Part shown: one piece after another, positions 52,254 to 62,138 of the stretch | How the letters are laid out: every line of letters starts with the position of its first letter | Numbering within the stretch: the first letter of the stretch is position 1 | Assembly: GCA_951812535.1 (NCBI GenBank) | Contig: CATOSK010000002.1 | Span: forward strand, 27,665 to 91,664 | Direction of reading: 5' to 3' | From: an uncultured Dehalococcoidia bacterium | GTDB taxonomy: Bacteria > Chloroflexota > Dehalococcoidia > Lucifugimonadales > UBA3495 | DNA: 64,000 nucleotides | Translations under genes and position numbers: made by a program | Notes under the pieces: generated by a model | Databases searched by the model: none | Seen by the model: the letters and a program-made list of their open reading frames with translations, nothing else | Told to the model about the DNA's origin: nothing

Positions 52254-52830
52254 TGTTTGGTCCTTGTTCCTCCTGTTGCGGCGCAGCATCACCCGGAACG
52301 AAACCGGGCTCCGGCAAATTCAGGTTCCGGCACAATTGAGTGATTTGTTGGTCCACCAGCCTTCTGGCGGGATTGTCCGCCGGGAGAGATGCTACCCTTT
52401 GTCGCATATACCCCAGATTTTCCACCAGCGCCAGCGCAAATTCAACACCGGCCAGGTTCAGGCCCAGGTTGTCCATCAGGTGCCGGATCAGCAGAATCTT
52501 CCGTATGTCCCACCGGGAATACAACCTCAGCATACCCCCGGTCCGGTCCGGATTGATCAGCCCCAGCCGCTCGTACTTCCGCAGCGTCTGCGGATGCATG
52601 TCCAGGATGCGGGCCGCAACGCTGATGATGTAAACGCCCTCTACCTCGAATTCTGCTGCCTCGGGCCTTGGACCGTTCCCCGTTCCCTCCCTTCCCCCCG
52701 TCTGACTCCTCGCCAACCCCGTTTCCCCAGGCCATTGGGGCGGGAATTGGAACAGCGGCGCCGTCGTCTCTCCCTCCCCGGTCCTTGTCCGTCCTTGCCC
52801 GTCTTTTCTTTCTCCGTTGTTGCTCGTCAT
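52243..52830 (-). CDS. hspR: HspR-like MerR-family heat-shock repressor
   Basis: A 195-residue MerR regulator. The helix-turn-helix YIISVAARILDMHPQTLRKY and RLGLINPDRTGGMLRLYS is the HspR signature (MHPQTLRxYE). The N-terminal 60 residues are Pro/Gly/Thr-rich and disordered-looking, longer than in HspR of actinobacteria; the C-terminus is also extended. The ATG at 52830 sits 7 nt after a perfect -10 box. HspR usually represses the dnaK operon through HAIR sites; here the operator overlaps both promoters (52838-52876). Confidence 0.88.
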   Translation of the reverse strand: MTSNNGERKDGQGRTRTGEGETTAPLFQFPPQWPGETGLARSQTGGREGTGNGPRPEAAEFEVEGVYIISVAARILDMHPQTLRKYERLGLINPDRTGGMLRLYSRWDIRKILLIRHLMDNLGLNLAGVEFALALVENLGYMRQRVASLPADNPARRLVDQQITQLCRNLNLPEPGFVPGDAAPQQEEQGPNNDR

Positions 52831-52837
52831 GGGAAGT

Positions 52838-52866
52838 ATAATATCCATTGACACGGATTGTGTCAA
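52838..52866 (-). promoter_or_regulatory. hspR promoter, overlapping palindromic operator (HAIR-like)
   Basis: On the minus strand TTGACA (52866-52861), 17-nt spacer, TATTAT (52843-52838); the hspR ATG is 7 nt later, so the transcript is probably leaderless. TTGACAC (52848-52854) and GTGTCAA (52860-52866) form a perfect 7-bp inverted repeat with a 5-nt spacer, similar to the HspR site CTTGAGT-N7-ACTCAAG. Confidence 0.82.
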
Positions 52867-52876
52867 GTCGTATCAT
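52848..52876 (+). promoter_or_regulatory. Divergent promoter for the zinc-ribbon gene sharing the operator
   Basis: On the plus strand TTGACA (52848-52853), 17-nt spacer and TATCAT (52871-52876). Its -35 box is one arm of the same inverted repeat whose other arm is the hspR -35 box. One bound repressor would close both promoters. Confidence 0.78.
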
Positions 52877-52913
52877 ACTTACAGCGCATCGTTCCTAACT
52901 GCCAACACATTAA

Positions 52914-52943
52914 TGGCTGGACGCCGGATGGATCGTCCAGCCA
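52914..52943 (+). other. Leader hairpin of the zinc-ribbon gene
   Basis: TGGCTGGACG (52914-52923) pairs perfectly with CGTCCAGCCA (52934-52943) across a 10-nt loop. It is 17 nt before the ribosome site AAGGAGG, so it may affect mRNA stability or translation. Confidence 0.55.
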
Positions 52944-52973
52944 GGGATGACACCGAGGGAAGGAGGTCCGACG

Positions 52974-53159
52974 GTGATTAAGTTCAAGAGTTGTCCCAAG
53001 TGCTCCGGAGACCTGTACTTCAACCGGGACTGCTACGGCAGCTACCTCAATTGCTTCCAGTGCGGTTACATCAAGGACCTGGATTCGTTGGACAAGCCGG
53101 TGACCAAAAAGCCTGTCCCGGCCGCTGCCGAGGTCATGGACCTGCCCCTAGCCGCCTAG
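52974..53159 (+). CDS. Small zinc-ribbon protein divergent from hspR
   Basis: A 61-residue protein starting at a GTG behind AAGGAGG (7-nt spacing); a start further upstream at 52947 lacks a site. It contains CPKCSGDLYF and CFQCGYIKDL, a four-Cys zinc ribbon, then a Pro/Ala-rich tail. Family not recognised; such ribbons bind nucleic acid or proteins. Its promoter shares the HspR-type operator, so a heat-stress role is inferred. A terminator follows. Confidence 0.72.
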   Translation: MIKFKSCPKCSGDLYFNRDCYGSYLNCFQCGYIKDLDSLDKPVTKKPVPAAAEVMDLPLAA

Positions 53160-53200
53160 ACCCCGGGCCTTTCCGGCCCGCTCATCCCGCTCATCCCAAC

Positions 53201-53250
53201 AAGAGACTCCCCCGGTCGGATAAACCGCCGGGGGAGCCTCTTTTCTTTCT
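53201..53250. terminator. Terminator between convergent genes
   Basis: AAGAG and CTCCCCCGG (53201-53215, one mismatch between) pair with CCGGGGGAG and CTCTT (53228-53242), followed by TTCTTTCTTT. It ends the zinc-ribbon transcript and may also act for the minus-strand oxidoreductase. Confidence 0.82.
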
Positions 53251-53269
53251 TTCCGGTTGCTGTGGCCGC

Positions 53270-53902
53270 TTACTTCGTCAGTTCCGGCCAGAAACGCTCT
53301 TCCTGCCACGGGTCGGCGTTGTTGTTGTAGCCCCGCTGCTCCCAGAACCCCGGGGCGTCCTCCGCGATCAGCTCAATCCCGTTCACCCACTTGGCGCTCT
53401 TCCAGGCGTAGCGGCTCGGCACCACCAGCCGCAGCGGCCCCCCGTGGTCCTTGCCCAGTTCCTCGCCGTTCCGCTTGTGGGCCAGGAAGCCCTCCGACAG
53501 GCACACGTCCAGTGGAAGGTTGGTGGTGTAACCGCCGAAGCAGTGCGCCATCACGAACTTGGCCTCGGGCTTCGGACCAGCCGCCGCCGCCAGCGTCTCG
53601 AACGTCACGCCCTCCCACAGGTTGTCCAGTGCGCTCCACTGGGTCACGCAGTGAAAGTCCGCCGTCATACCCGTCCAGCCCAGCTCGGTGAACTCCTTCC
53701 AGGTGAAGGTCACCTCCCGCTCCACCAGCCCGAACACGCGAATCCGCCACGTCGCCATATCAATATCGGGGGCTGACCCGTAGGTCAACACCGGAAACTT
53801 CGTGCTGAGAAACTGCCCCGGCGGTACCCGGTCGCCCCTGCCCTGGTCCGGCGCAACCTTAACCTGATCGGGCCTCTTCAAACCAAACTCCGGTTCCACC
53901 AT
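53270..53902 (-). CDS. Sulfite-oxidase-like molybdopterin oxidoreductase
   Basis: A 210-residue Moco protein of the sulfite oxidase/YedY fold. Seen: IRVFGLVEREVTFTWKEF, the molybdenum-ligand Cys in DFHCVTQWSALDNLWEGV near residue 115, and DHGGPLRLVVPSRYAWKSAK with WVNGIELIAED. The start chosen is the ATG at 53902; the frame remains open upstream to 54163, but that part contains a family C repeat and has no family features. There is no Tat signal in this start. Physiological substrate unknown. MoaB (15749) and MobA (47319) in the window supply cofactor steps. Confidence 0.82.
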   Translation of the reverse strand: MVEPEFGLKRPDQVKVAPDQGRGDRVPPGQFLSTKFPVLTYGSAPDIDMATWRIRVFGLVEREVTFTWKEFTELGWTGMTADFHCVTQWSALDNLWEGVTFETLAAAAGPKPEAKFVMAHCFGGYTTNLPLDVCLSEGFLAHKRNGEELGKDHGGPLRLVVPSRYAWKSAKWVNGIELIAEDAPGFWEQRGYNNNADPWQEERFWPELTK

Positions 53903-53926
53903 GTCCAATCCTGCTACCGTGAATTC

Positions 53927-53960
53927 AGGGGGGTTGGGGGACTCATCCCCCAAAGTGCCC
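53927..53960. repeat. Family C palindromic repeat
   Basis: AGGGGGGTTGGGGGACTCAT then CCCCCAAAGTGCC, with the family C core. It lies between selD and the oxidoreductase, where the translated frame reads GTLGDESPNPPEF. Confidence 0.65.
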
Positions 53961-54009
53961 CGTTTACCCGGTTCCCCCTGGGGTTCTCCTGGAAAGTGAC
54001 AAGCCCCCG

Positions 54010-55053
54010 CTACGGTGTTGCCCGGATCATCCCCCCGGAACTCTCCGTCACGGAACCGACGACCACTCCCGCTGCCCCCTGCGCCGCCAACTCTGCCAGC
54101 AGGGCGTCCTTCCGGCCCTCCGGCACGGAAATCAGCAGCCCGCCCGACGTCTGCGCGTCGCACAGCAGCAGTTGATCGTTATCCGTCAGGCCCGGGCCCC
54201 AGTCCACTGTATCCGCGACGCTCGCCAGGTTTCGGTGCGTCCCTCCCGGGGCCACACCCCGTTCCAGCAGCTCCCGCGCCCCGGGGAGCACCGGCACTGC
54301 CGCCAGCCTGATCTCCGCCGTGACGCCGCTGCCCCGCACCATGGACTTCAGATGCCCCATCAGGCCGAACCCGGTGATGTCGGTTGCCGAGTTGACCCCC
54401 ACCTTCATCATAGCTTCCGAAGCGGCCCGGTTCAGGGTGGACATGGCCTTCACCGCGCCCTGCATCACGTCCGGCTCGACGGTGCCCTGCTTGGCCGCGG
54501 TGGTGATGATTCCCGTCCCCAGCGGCTTGGTCAGGACCAGCGCATCCCCGGGCTTGGCCCCGGCGTTGGTCACCTGCTTCCCCGGCTCCACCAGACCCAC
54601 CACCGAAAGCCCGTACTTGGGCTCCGGGTCGTCCACCGTGTGACCGCCGGCAATCAGGCAGCCCGCCTCGTTGGCCTTGCTGTAACCGCCCCTCAGAATC
54701 TCCCCCAGGATGTCCTTGTCCAGCGACGCTGGAAACCCCACGATGTTCAGGGCAACTACCGGACGCCCGCCCATGGCGTAAACGTCGCTCAGCGAATTGG
54801 CCGCGGCTATCTCCCCGAACTCGAAGGGATCGTCGGTAATCGGCGGGAAGAAGTCCACCGTCAGGATCAGCGCCTGCGAATCGTTGATCCGGTAGACCGC
54901 CGCGTCGTCCCCGGTTTCCGTCCCCACCAGAAGGTCGGGGTCGGTAATCAGGGGCACCTTGCTCAAGACCTGTACCAGGTCTTCCAGGCTCAGCTTGGCG
55001 GCTCAACCCGCGCAGTGGGAAAGCTCGGTCAGCCGCAGTTCGTTGCTCAACAT
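54010..55053 (-). CDS. selD: Selenide, water dikinase SelD with a selenocysteine codon (TGA)
   Basis: Read through one in-frame TGA at 55003-55005, this is a 347-residue SelD. The start is MLSNELRLTELSHCAGU (U at position 17) followed by AAKLSLEDLVQVL. SelD proteins have Cys or Sec at this position, so TGA fits Sec. The rest matches: LLVGTETGDDAAVYRIND, VDFFPPITDDPFEFGEIAAA, IAGGHTVDDPEP, CDAQTSGGLLISV. The ATG at 55053 follows GGAGCCATTG; if the TGA is a real stop only 54010-54966 would be translated. SelD makes selenophosphate from selenide and ATP for Sec and 2-selenouridine. A hairpin 19 nt after the TGA is the likely SECIS. No selA, selB or Sec-tRNA is in the window. Confidence 0.9.
54965..54983 (-). 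promoter_or_regulatory. Candidate bacterial SECIS hairpin of selD
   Basis: On the mRNA strand AAGACCTG pairs perfectly with CAGGTCTT across the loop GTA, 19 nt after the TGA. Bacterial SECIS hairpins lie in the coding sequence at about this distance and have a G near the apex. The three-base loop would need some base opening. Confidence 0.65.
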
Positions 55054-55141
55054 CAATGGCTCCATGGAGAATTGGGGGGGAATTGGGCGCTTCCCTCGGC
55101 CGCGCCCAGCCTTCCCAAATACTATCACACGCCGCAATTCG

Positions 55142-55171
55142 TTGAATCGTCCCATCCGCCACGACTATAAT
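55142..55171 (+). promoter_or_regulatory. Promoter for the bicupin genes
   Basis: TTGAAT (55142-55147), 18-nt spacer and TATAAT (55166-55171), oriented towards the first bicupin gene, with a leader of about 85 nt. It is divergent from selD. Confidence 0.7.
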
Positions 55172-55263
55172 TGGACTGCCTCCTCCGCCCCTGCAGGAGA
55201 TGGTTGGAGGCGTCCCCAAACGTCCCGGTACCTGCACCGAACTTACCGCTGGAGGTGGCAAGA

Positions 55264-55980
55264 ATGGATCCGGTTATCAGAAACGTAGCCGACGCGATGC
55301 CCGCAGACGGGTCGCCCGCCCGGCTCATCAACCTCGACGACAACCCGCCCACCTGTACCCTCACCTTCTCCCGCATTCCGCCCGGTGGCACCAGTTCCCA
55401 CCACATCCACGAGTGGGAGCACGAAGTCTACATCATCAAGGGATCCGGCACCCTCATCTGCGACGGCAAGGAATACCCCGTCAAGGCCGGCGACGCCATG
55501 TTTATTCCAGGCAACGTGGACCACTACACCCTCAACAACGGCGGCGAGGGCGACATCGACCGCATCGAGATCAATCCCCTCATCGCCGCCCAGAGCGGCG
55601 GCGCCCAGAACAACGGCGGAGAGGGCACCGGCCAGCCCCCGGTCATCAACAACCACGCGGACCTCGACCGCTCCGTCGGCCACGTCCTCCTCGGCAGCAA
55701 GGACGGCGTGCCCAACTACGTGATGCTCCACAACGACCCCATGGGGCCCCGCCACGTCAGCCATGCCGCTGAGGGGGGACACTCTCATCCCTGGGACCAC
55801 GTCGTATACGTCCTGGAAGGGGAGGCCTCAATCGTCATCGAAGGGACCAGCCACAACGTCAAGGCAGGCGACGCCGTCCTCGTTCCGCCCAACGTCTTCC
55901 ACCAGTGGCGCAACGACACCCAGACCACCCTGTCCCGGGTCACCTTCAACGCCATCGAGTCCGAGTCCGCCGAACACTAG
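55264..55980 (+). CDS. Bicupin protein 1 of a three-gene tandem
   Basis: A 238-residue protein of two cupin domains. First domain: GTSSHHIHEWEHEVYIIKG and MFIPGNVDHYTLNNGG; second: GGHSHPWDHVVYVLEGEA and VLVPPNVFHQWRND. Both keep the metal-binding His/Glu set (HxH, E, H). Start is the ATG at 55264 behind CTGGAGGTGGCAAGA. It is followed by two closely similar genes. Candidate roles are dioxygenase, isomerase or sugar-acid binding; nothing in the sequence decides. Cytoplasmic: no signal. Confidence 0.82.
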   Translation: MDPVIRNVADAMPADGSPARLINLDDNPPTCTLTFSRIPPGGTSSHHIHEWEHEVYIIKGSGTLICDGKEYPVKAGDAMFIPGNVDHYTLNNGGEGDIDRIEINPLIAAQSGGAQNNGGEGTGQPPVINNHADLDRSVGHVLLGSKDGVPNYVMLHNDPMGPRHVSHAAEGGHSHPWDHVVYVLEGEASIVIEGTSHNVKAGDAVLVPPNVFHQWRNDTQTTLSRVTFNAIESESAEH

Positions 55981-56026
55981 ACCTCCGCTGCCCGAACTTG
56001 AACTTGCGATAAGGAGCTAACTCAAC

Positions 56027-56743
56027 ATGGAACCGACAATCCGCAGCTTCAGGAACGTCTACAAGCCCGAGGGGCCCGGTGCCCGCCTCGTCTCCATTGA
56101 CGATAACCCGACGACCTGCACCCTCTCCTACTCGGAAATCTACCCCGACAAGACCAGTTCCCACCACATCCACGAGTGGGAGCACGAGGTCTACATCATC
56201 AAGGGTTCCGGCACCCTCTTTTGCGACGGCAAGGAATACCCGGTCCGGGCCGGCGACGCCATGTTCATCCCGCCCAACGTAGACCACTACACCCTCAACA
56301 ATGGCGGCGAGGGCGTCATGCGCCGCATCGAGATCAACCCCCTCGCCGCCTCCCAGCCCGGCGCGCCCCGCGGTGAGGGCGGAACCCAGGGAAGTGGCCA
56401 GCCCCCGGTCATCCGCAACCGGGAAAACCTGACCGCGGAGACCGGCAGCCGCATCCTCGGCCCCATCGACGGGGTGCCCAACTACCTCATGCTCTACAAC
56501 GGCGCCATGCAGCCCGGCGCAGTCAGCCACGCGGAAACCGGCGGACACACCCACCCCTGGGACCACGTCATATTCTGCCTCGAAGGGCACGGCACCCTCG
56601 TCTGCGGAGGCAAGGATTACCTGGTTGCCGAGGGAGACGCTGTCCTCGTTCCGCCCAACGAGCTCCACCAGTGGAAGAATGAGGGCGACCTTCCCATGGT
56701 CCGCGTCACCTTCAACCACCTCGACTCCGCCGCCCACGAATAG
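56027..56743 (+). CDS. Bicupin protein 2 of a three-gene tandem
   Basis: A 238-residue paralogue of the preceding gene (same length), with TSSHHIHEWEHEVYIIKG, MFIPPNVDHYTLNNGG, then GGHTHPWDHVIFCLEGHG and VLVPPNELHQWKNE. All metal ligands are present in both domains. The ATG follows AAGGAGCTAACTCAAC. The spacing of 46 nt from copy 1 suggests one operon. Confidence 0.82.
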   Translation: MEPTIRSFRNVYKPEGPGARLVSIDDNPTTCTLSYSEIYPDKTSSHHIHEWEHEVYIIKGSGTLFCDGKEYPVRAGDAMFIPPNVDHYTLNNGGEGVMRRIEINPLAASQPGAPRGEGGTQGSGQPPVIRNRENLTAETGSRILGPIDGVPNYLMLYNGAMQPGAVSHAETGGHTHPWDHVIFCLEGHGTLVCGGKDYLVAEGDAVLVPPNELHQWKNEGDLPMVRVTFNHLDSAAHE

Positions 56744-56790
56744 CCTTGCCCCTTGACCCCAAGTGGGTCTGATGCCGCGACGGTAAACAC

Positions 56791-56840
56791 CGATTCCCGC
56801 CTCCCTTCCGTCATTCCCGCGGAGGCGGGAATCCAGACTC
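56791..56840. repeat. Family B repeat between bicupins 2 and 3
   Basis: CGATTCCCGCCTCCCTTCCG followed by TCATTCCCGCGGAGGCGGGA (family B in opposite orientation), giving a GC-rich hairpin. It lies just before bicupin 3 and in frame with the residues upstream of that gene's true start. Confidence 0.7.
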
Positions 56841-56884
56841 CCGGTTTTTCTTGGAAGGGCAACGCCCCAAACATTGGAGTAAGA

Positions 56885-57571
56885 ATGGAACCGCTGATCA
56901 GGAACATCGAAGACGTATACAACCCCGATGACCGCCGGGCCCGGCTTCTGACCCTCGACGACAACCCTCCCACCTGCACCCTCTCCTACTCGGAGATTCC
57001 GCCCGGAGGCACCAGCTCCCACCACATCCACGAGTGGGAGCACGAGGTTTTCATCATCAGCGGTTCTGGCACCATATACTGCGACGGCAATGAGTACACC
57101 GTCCGGGCCGGAGACGCCGTGTTTGTCCCGCCCAACGTCGACCACTACACCCTCAACAACGGCGGCGAGGGCGACATCCACCGCATCGAGGTCAACCCGT
57201 TAATCGCGGCCCAGAGCGGCGGTGGCGGAAGTCGAACCGGAGTCGGCACCGGCCAGCCCCCGGTAATCCGCAACCTCAGCGAGATCGACCAGAGCGACGG
57301 CCCCGCCCGCCGGGTCCTTGCGGCAGACGACGGCGCTGTCAACTACATCATGGCCTACCGCGGTCTCGACCCGGGCAGCACCGCCCCGAAACACGCCCAC
57401 CCCGGGGAGCACCTCGGATTCGTGATCGAGGGCACCTGCATCCTCCAGGTTGACGGTCGGGACTATACCGTCCGCCGGGGCGATGTGGCCCTCGTGCCGC
57501 CCAACTCCGAGCACGAGTGGCGCAGCAACAGCGACACCAAGGCCGCCTGGCTCGTCTTCAACCCCGCCTAG
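56885..57571 (+). CDS. Bicupin protein 3 of a three-gene tandem
   Basis: A 228-residue paralogue starting at the ATG 56885; an in-frame start at 56753 would include the repeat. The first domain is very close to copies 1 and 2 (SSHHIHEWEHEVFIISG, VFVPPNVDHYTLNNGG). The second is diverged: KHAHPGEHLGFVIEG and VALVPPNSEHEWRSNSD, with the family's HxH changed to HAH. The three genes arose by duplication with unequal divergence of the second domain. Confidence 0.8.
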   Translation: MEPLIRNIEDVYNPDDRRARLLTLDDNPPTCTLSYSEIPPGGTSSHHIHEWEHEVFIISGSGTIYCDGNEYTVRAGDAVFVPPNVDHYTLNNGGEGDIHRIEVNPLIAAQSGGGGSRTGVGTGQPPVIRNLSEIDQSDGPARRVLAADDGAVNYIMAYRGLDPGSTAPKHAHPGEHLGFVIEGTCILQVDGRDYTVRRGDVALVPPNSEHEWRSNSDTKAAWLVFNPA

Positions 57572-57644
57572 CGTTGACCCGGGGAAACGGTCAAGTAACC
57601 GAACCTCCCTCTGGGAGAAAACCGCGCAATGTCCCGTCAATTCA

Positions 57645-57676
57645 AGGGGGTTTGGGGGATACATCCCCCAACGTAA
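57645..57676. repeat. Family C palindromic repeat
   Basis: AGGGGGTTTGGGGGATACAT followed by CCCCCAACGTAA: arms GGGGGAT/ATCCCCC. It lies 20 nt from the end of ligA. Confidence 0.7.
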
Positions 57677-57696
57677 CCCCGTCACTCCCTCCCCGT

Positions 57697-59778
<2,082 letters not shown>

Positions 59779-59781
59779 TCA

Positions 59782-59810
59782 AGTATAGTATTCAGGGCTG
59801 CGAGCGTTAA
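59782..59810 (-). promoter_or_regulatory. Possible ligA promoter
   Basis: On the minus strand TTAACG (59810-59805), 17-nt spacer and TATACT (59787-59782), about 35 nt before the ligA start. The -35 box matches the consensus at four of six positions. Confidence 0.5.
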
Positions 59811-59847
59811 GAGAACCGCTATCCAGTTTGCATCGAACCCTCACACT

Positions 59848-59880
59848 GAGGGGGTTTGGGAGATGAATCCCCCAACGTGC
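59848..59880. repeat. Family C palindromic repeat
   Basis: AGGGGGTTTGGGAGATGAAT followed by CCCCCAACGTGCCC. It lies in the gap 59811-60057 between ligA and the acyl-CoA dehydrogenase gene, which holds no other recognised feature. Confidence 0.68.
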
Positions 59881-60057
59881 CCTTTTGCCCCTCGCCGAAT
59901 TCCTTGACCCTCCCCAACCCCTCCGATAGACTGATTCCGATTTCCCCGGCATCACCCGGCCCACCGGAGCCGCCAGCCCGGCCTTTGGGAACCATCCCGG
60001 TACTGTGGAGGCGGCGGCCCCTGGGCAAAGTGTGCGACCCCTCAGAAGGAGCTACCC

Positions 60058-61221
60058 TTGACTACCGCCGTTCCCGAAGAAGCCCGCTCCCAGATCATCA
60101 GCCTCGTCCGCGACTTCGTGCGCCGTGACGTTGAGCCGGTGGCGGCCCAGCTCGACCTGGAGGATATCGTCCCCCACGACCTCATCGACAAGATGAAGGA
60201 TCTCGGCCTCTTCGGAATCACCGTCCCCGAGGAGTACGGCGGCCTGGGGCTGGACTACACCACCTTCGCCACCATCTTCGAGGAACTCAGCCGTGGCTTC
60301 ATGAGCATCAGCGGGGCCATCGGCACCCACCACATCCTCACCTACGTCCTCACCCACTACGGCACCGAGGAGCAGAAGCAGCGCTTCCTCCCCGACCTGG
60401 CTTCCGGCAAGAAGCGGGGTGGACTGGCCCTCACTGAGCCCGGCGGGGGCACCGACGTTGCCAACCTCCAGACCACCGCCGAGAAGGATGGCGAGGAATA
60501 CGTCATCAACGGCACCAAGATGTTCATCACCAACGGGCGCTATGGCGACGCCTTCTGCCTCCTCGCCCGCACCGACCGGGAGGCCGAGCCGAATCACCGG
60601 GGCATCAGCGCCTTCGTCATCGAGCGCGGCCCCGGATTCACCGTGGGACGCGACCTCGACAAGCTGGGATACCGGGGCCTCGACACCTGCGAACTCATCT
60701 TCGAGGACTTCCGCATCCCCACCGAAAACCTCATCGGCGGCGAGGAAAACCGGGGCTTCGGCCAGGTCATGAGCGGACTGGAAACGGGGCGCATCAACGT
60801 CGCCGCCCGCGCCGTCGGCGTCGCCCAGGCCGCCTTTGACGCCGCCATCAAGTACGCCCAGCAGCGCGAGTCCTTCGGAAAGCCCATCGCCGAGCACCAG
60901 GCCATCCAGCTCATGCTGGCCAACATGGCGACCAAGGTCCAGGCCGCCCGCCTGCTCACCTACGACGCCGCCGCCAAGAAGGACTCCGGCGAGCGCGTCG
61001 ATCTGGAATCCGGTATGGCGAAGCTCTACGCCAGCGAGATCTGCCAGGAAGTGGCAATGGATGCCATGCGCGTTCACGGCGGCTACGGCTACATCAAGGA
61101 GTCCCCGGTGGAACGCTACTACCGGGACGCCCCCCTGATGATTATCGGCGAAGGCACCAACGAGATCCTCCGCACCGTCATCGCGCGCCAGCTCCTGCGC
61201 CGACCCGAATACCAGTTGTGA
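60058..61221 (+). CDS. Acyl-CoA dehydrogenase
   Basis: A 387-residue FAD enzyme. Signatures: LTEPGGGTDVANLQTTAEKD (FAD and substrate site), NGTKMFITNGRYGDAF, QQRESFGKPIAEHQAIQLML, and ERYYRDAPLMIIGEGTNEIL with the catalytic Glu in GEGTNE. The start is a TTG at 60058, behind AAGGAGCTACCC. It probably oxidises short- or branched-chain acyl-CoAs. Its stop overlaps the next gene's start by 4 nt. Confidence 0.92.
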   Translation: MTTAVPEEARSQIISLVRDFVRRDVEPVAAQLDLEDIVPHDLIDKMKDLGLFGITVPEEYGGLGLDYTTFATIFEELSRGFMSISGAIGTHHILTYVLTHYGTEEQKQRFLPDLASGKKRGGLALTEPGGGTDVANLQTTAEKDGEEYVINGTKMFITNGRYGDAFCLLARTDREAEPNHRGISAFVIERGPGFTVGRDLDKLGYRGLDTCELIFEDFRIPTENLIGGEENRGFGQVMSGLETGRINVAARAVGVAQAAFDAAIKYAQQRESFGKPIAEHQAIQLMLANMATKVQAARLLTYDAAAKKDSGERVDLESGMAKLYASEICQEVAMDAMRVHGGYGYIKESPVERYYRDAPLMIIGEGTNEILRTVIARQLLRRPEYQL

Positions 61222-62138
61222 CCCCTTCGGCCCCGGCCATCTCAACTCACGGCCTCACCAGGCACTTCGGACGGGTCCAGGCGGTCAACGGCGTCACCCT
61301 TGCCATCCCCGCCGGCAGCGTCTTCGGATTGCTTGGCCCCAACGGCTCCGGCAAGACCACCCTGCTCTCCATGCTCGCCGGATTCATCCGGCCCACTTCC
61401 GGCAGCATCGAATTGCTGGGCATGACCGGGGGCTCCGGCCTCAGCGCAGCCCGCCGCAACATCGGCTGGCTTATTGACCGCCCCGTCTTCTGGCCCGGCC
61501 TGTCCTGCCACAACAACCTCAAGTGCCTCCAGGGAATGTACCGCACCGGGGGCGGCGAGGCCGAGCTTGACCTGCTCCTTGAATCCGTCGGCCTCGCCGG
61601 AGATGCCGCCGGGCGGAAATTCTCCAATTGCTCCACCGGAATGAAAGCTCGCCTCGGCATCGCCGCCGCCCTCCTTGGCGACCCGGATGTCCTCGTCCTC
61701 GACGAACCCACCAACGGCCTCGACCCGGTGGGCATCGTCGAAGTCCGAGACCTGATTAACAGCCTGTGCTCCGGTGGACGCCGCACCATCATCCTGGCCA
61801 GCCATCTTCTCAATGAGGTCGAACAGGTCTGCGACCACGTCGCCATAATGCGGAGAGGACATCTGCTGTTTTCCGGCCCGGTCGCCGAGCTCGGCGGCCC
61901 GCCCCGGGTGGCCGTCCGCACCACCGACGACCAGCGAGCGGCCCAGCTTCTCCGCGCCGCCGGCTGGCAGGTGGGCGAGGACTCCTCCAATGGGCTGGAA
62001 GTCGCATCCCCGGAAGGCCGTGAGTGGGAAATCACCCGCGACCTCGCCAGCGCCGGAGTCTACGTATCCAGTATGCGCTCCGGTTCCCGCTCCCTGGAAG
62101 CCGGTTTCATGGAGGTCACCGGTGGCGGCCCGGACTGA
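61218..62138 (+). CDS. ABC transporter ATP-binding protein
   Basis: A 306-residue ABC ATPase starting at a GTG that overlaps the previous stop (GTGA). Motifs: Walker A LGPNGSGKTTLLS near residue 35, signature NCSTGMKARL near residue 138 (usual LSGG replaced by CSTG), Walker B LVLDEP, switch His in ASHLLNEVEQ. A C-terminal domain follows the core. With the permease at 62122 it forms an exporter of the ABC-2/NatA type; the cargo is unknown. Confidence 0.87.
   Translation: MTPSAPAISTHGLTRHFGRVQAVNGVTLAIPAGSVFGLLGPNGSGKTTLLSMLAGFIRPTSGSIELLGMTGGSGLSAARRNIGWLIDRPVFWPGLSCHNNLKCLQGMYRTGGGEAELDLLLESVGLAGDAAGRKFSNCSTGMKARLGIAAALLGDPDVLVLDEPTNGLDPVGIVEVRDLINSLCSGGRRTIILASHLLNEVEQVCDHVAIMRRGHLLFSGPVAELGGPPRVAVRTTDDQRAAQLLRAAGWQVGEDSSNGLEVASPEGREWEITRDLASAGVYVSSMRSGSRSLEAGFMEVTGGGPD

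Noticed and set aside
53903..54163. N-terminal extension of the sulfite-oxidase-like protein
   Set aside because: It contains a family C repeat and overlaps selD; the family begins after 53902.
61990..62121. Upstream start for the ABC permease
   Set aside because: It would overlap the ATPase gene by 149 nt and lacks a ribosome site; the GTG at 62122 has one.
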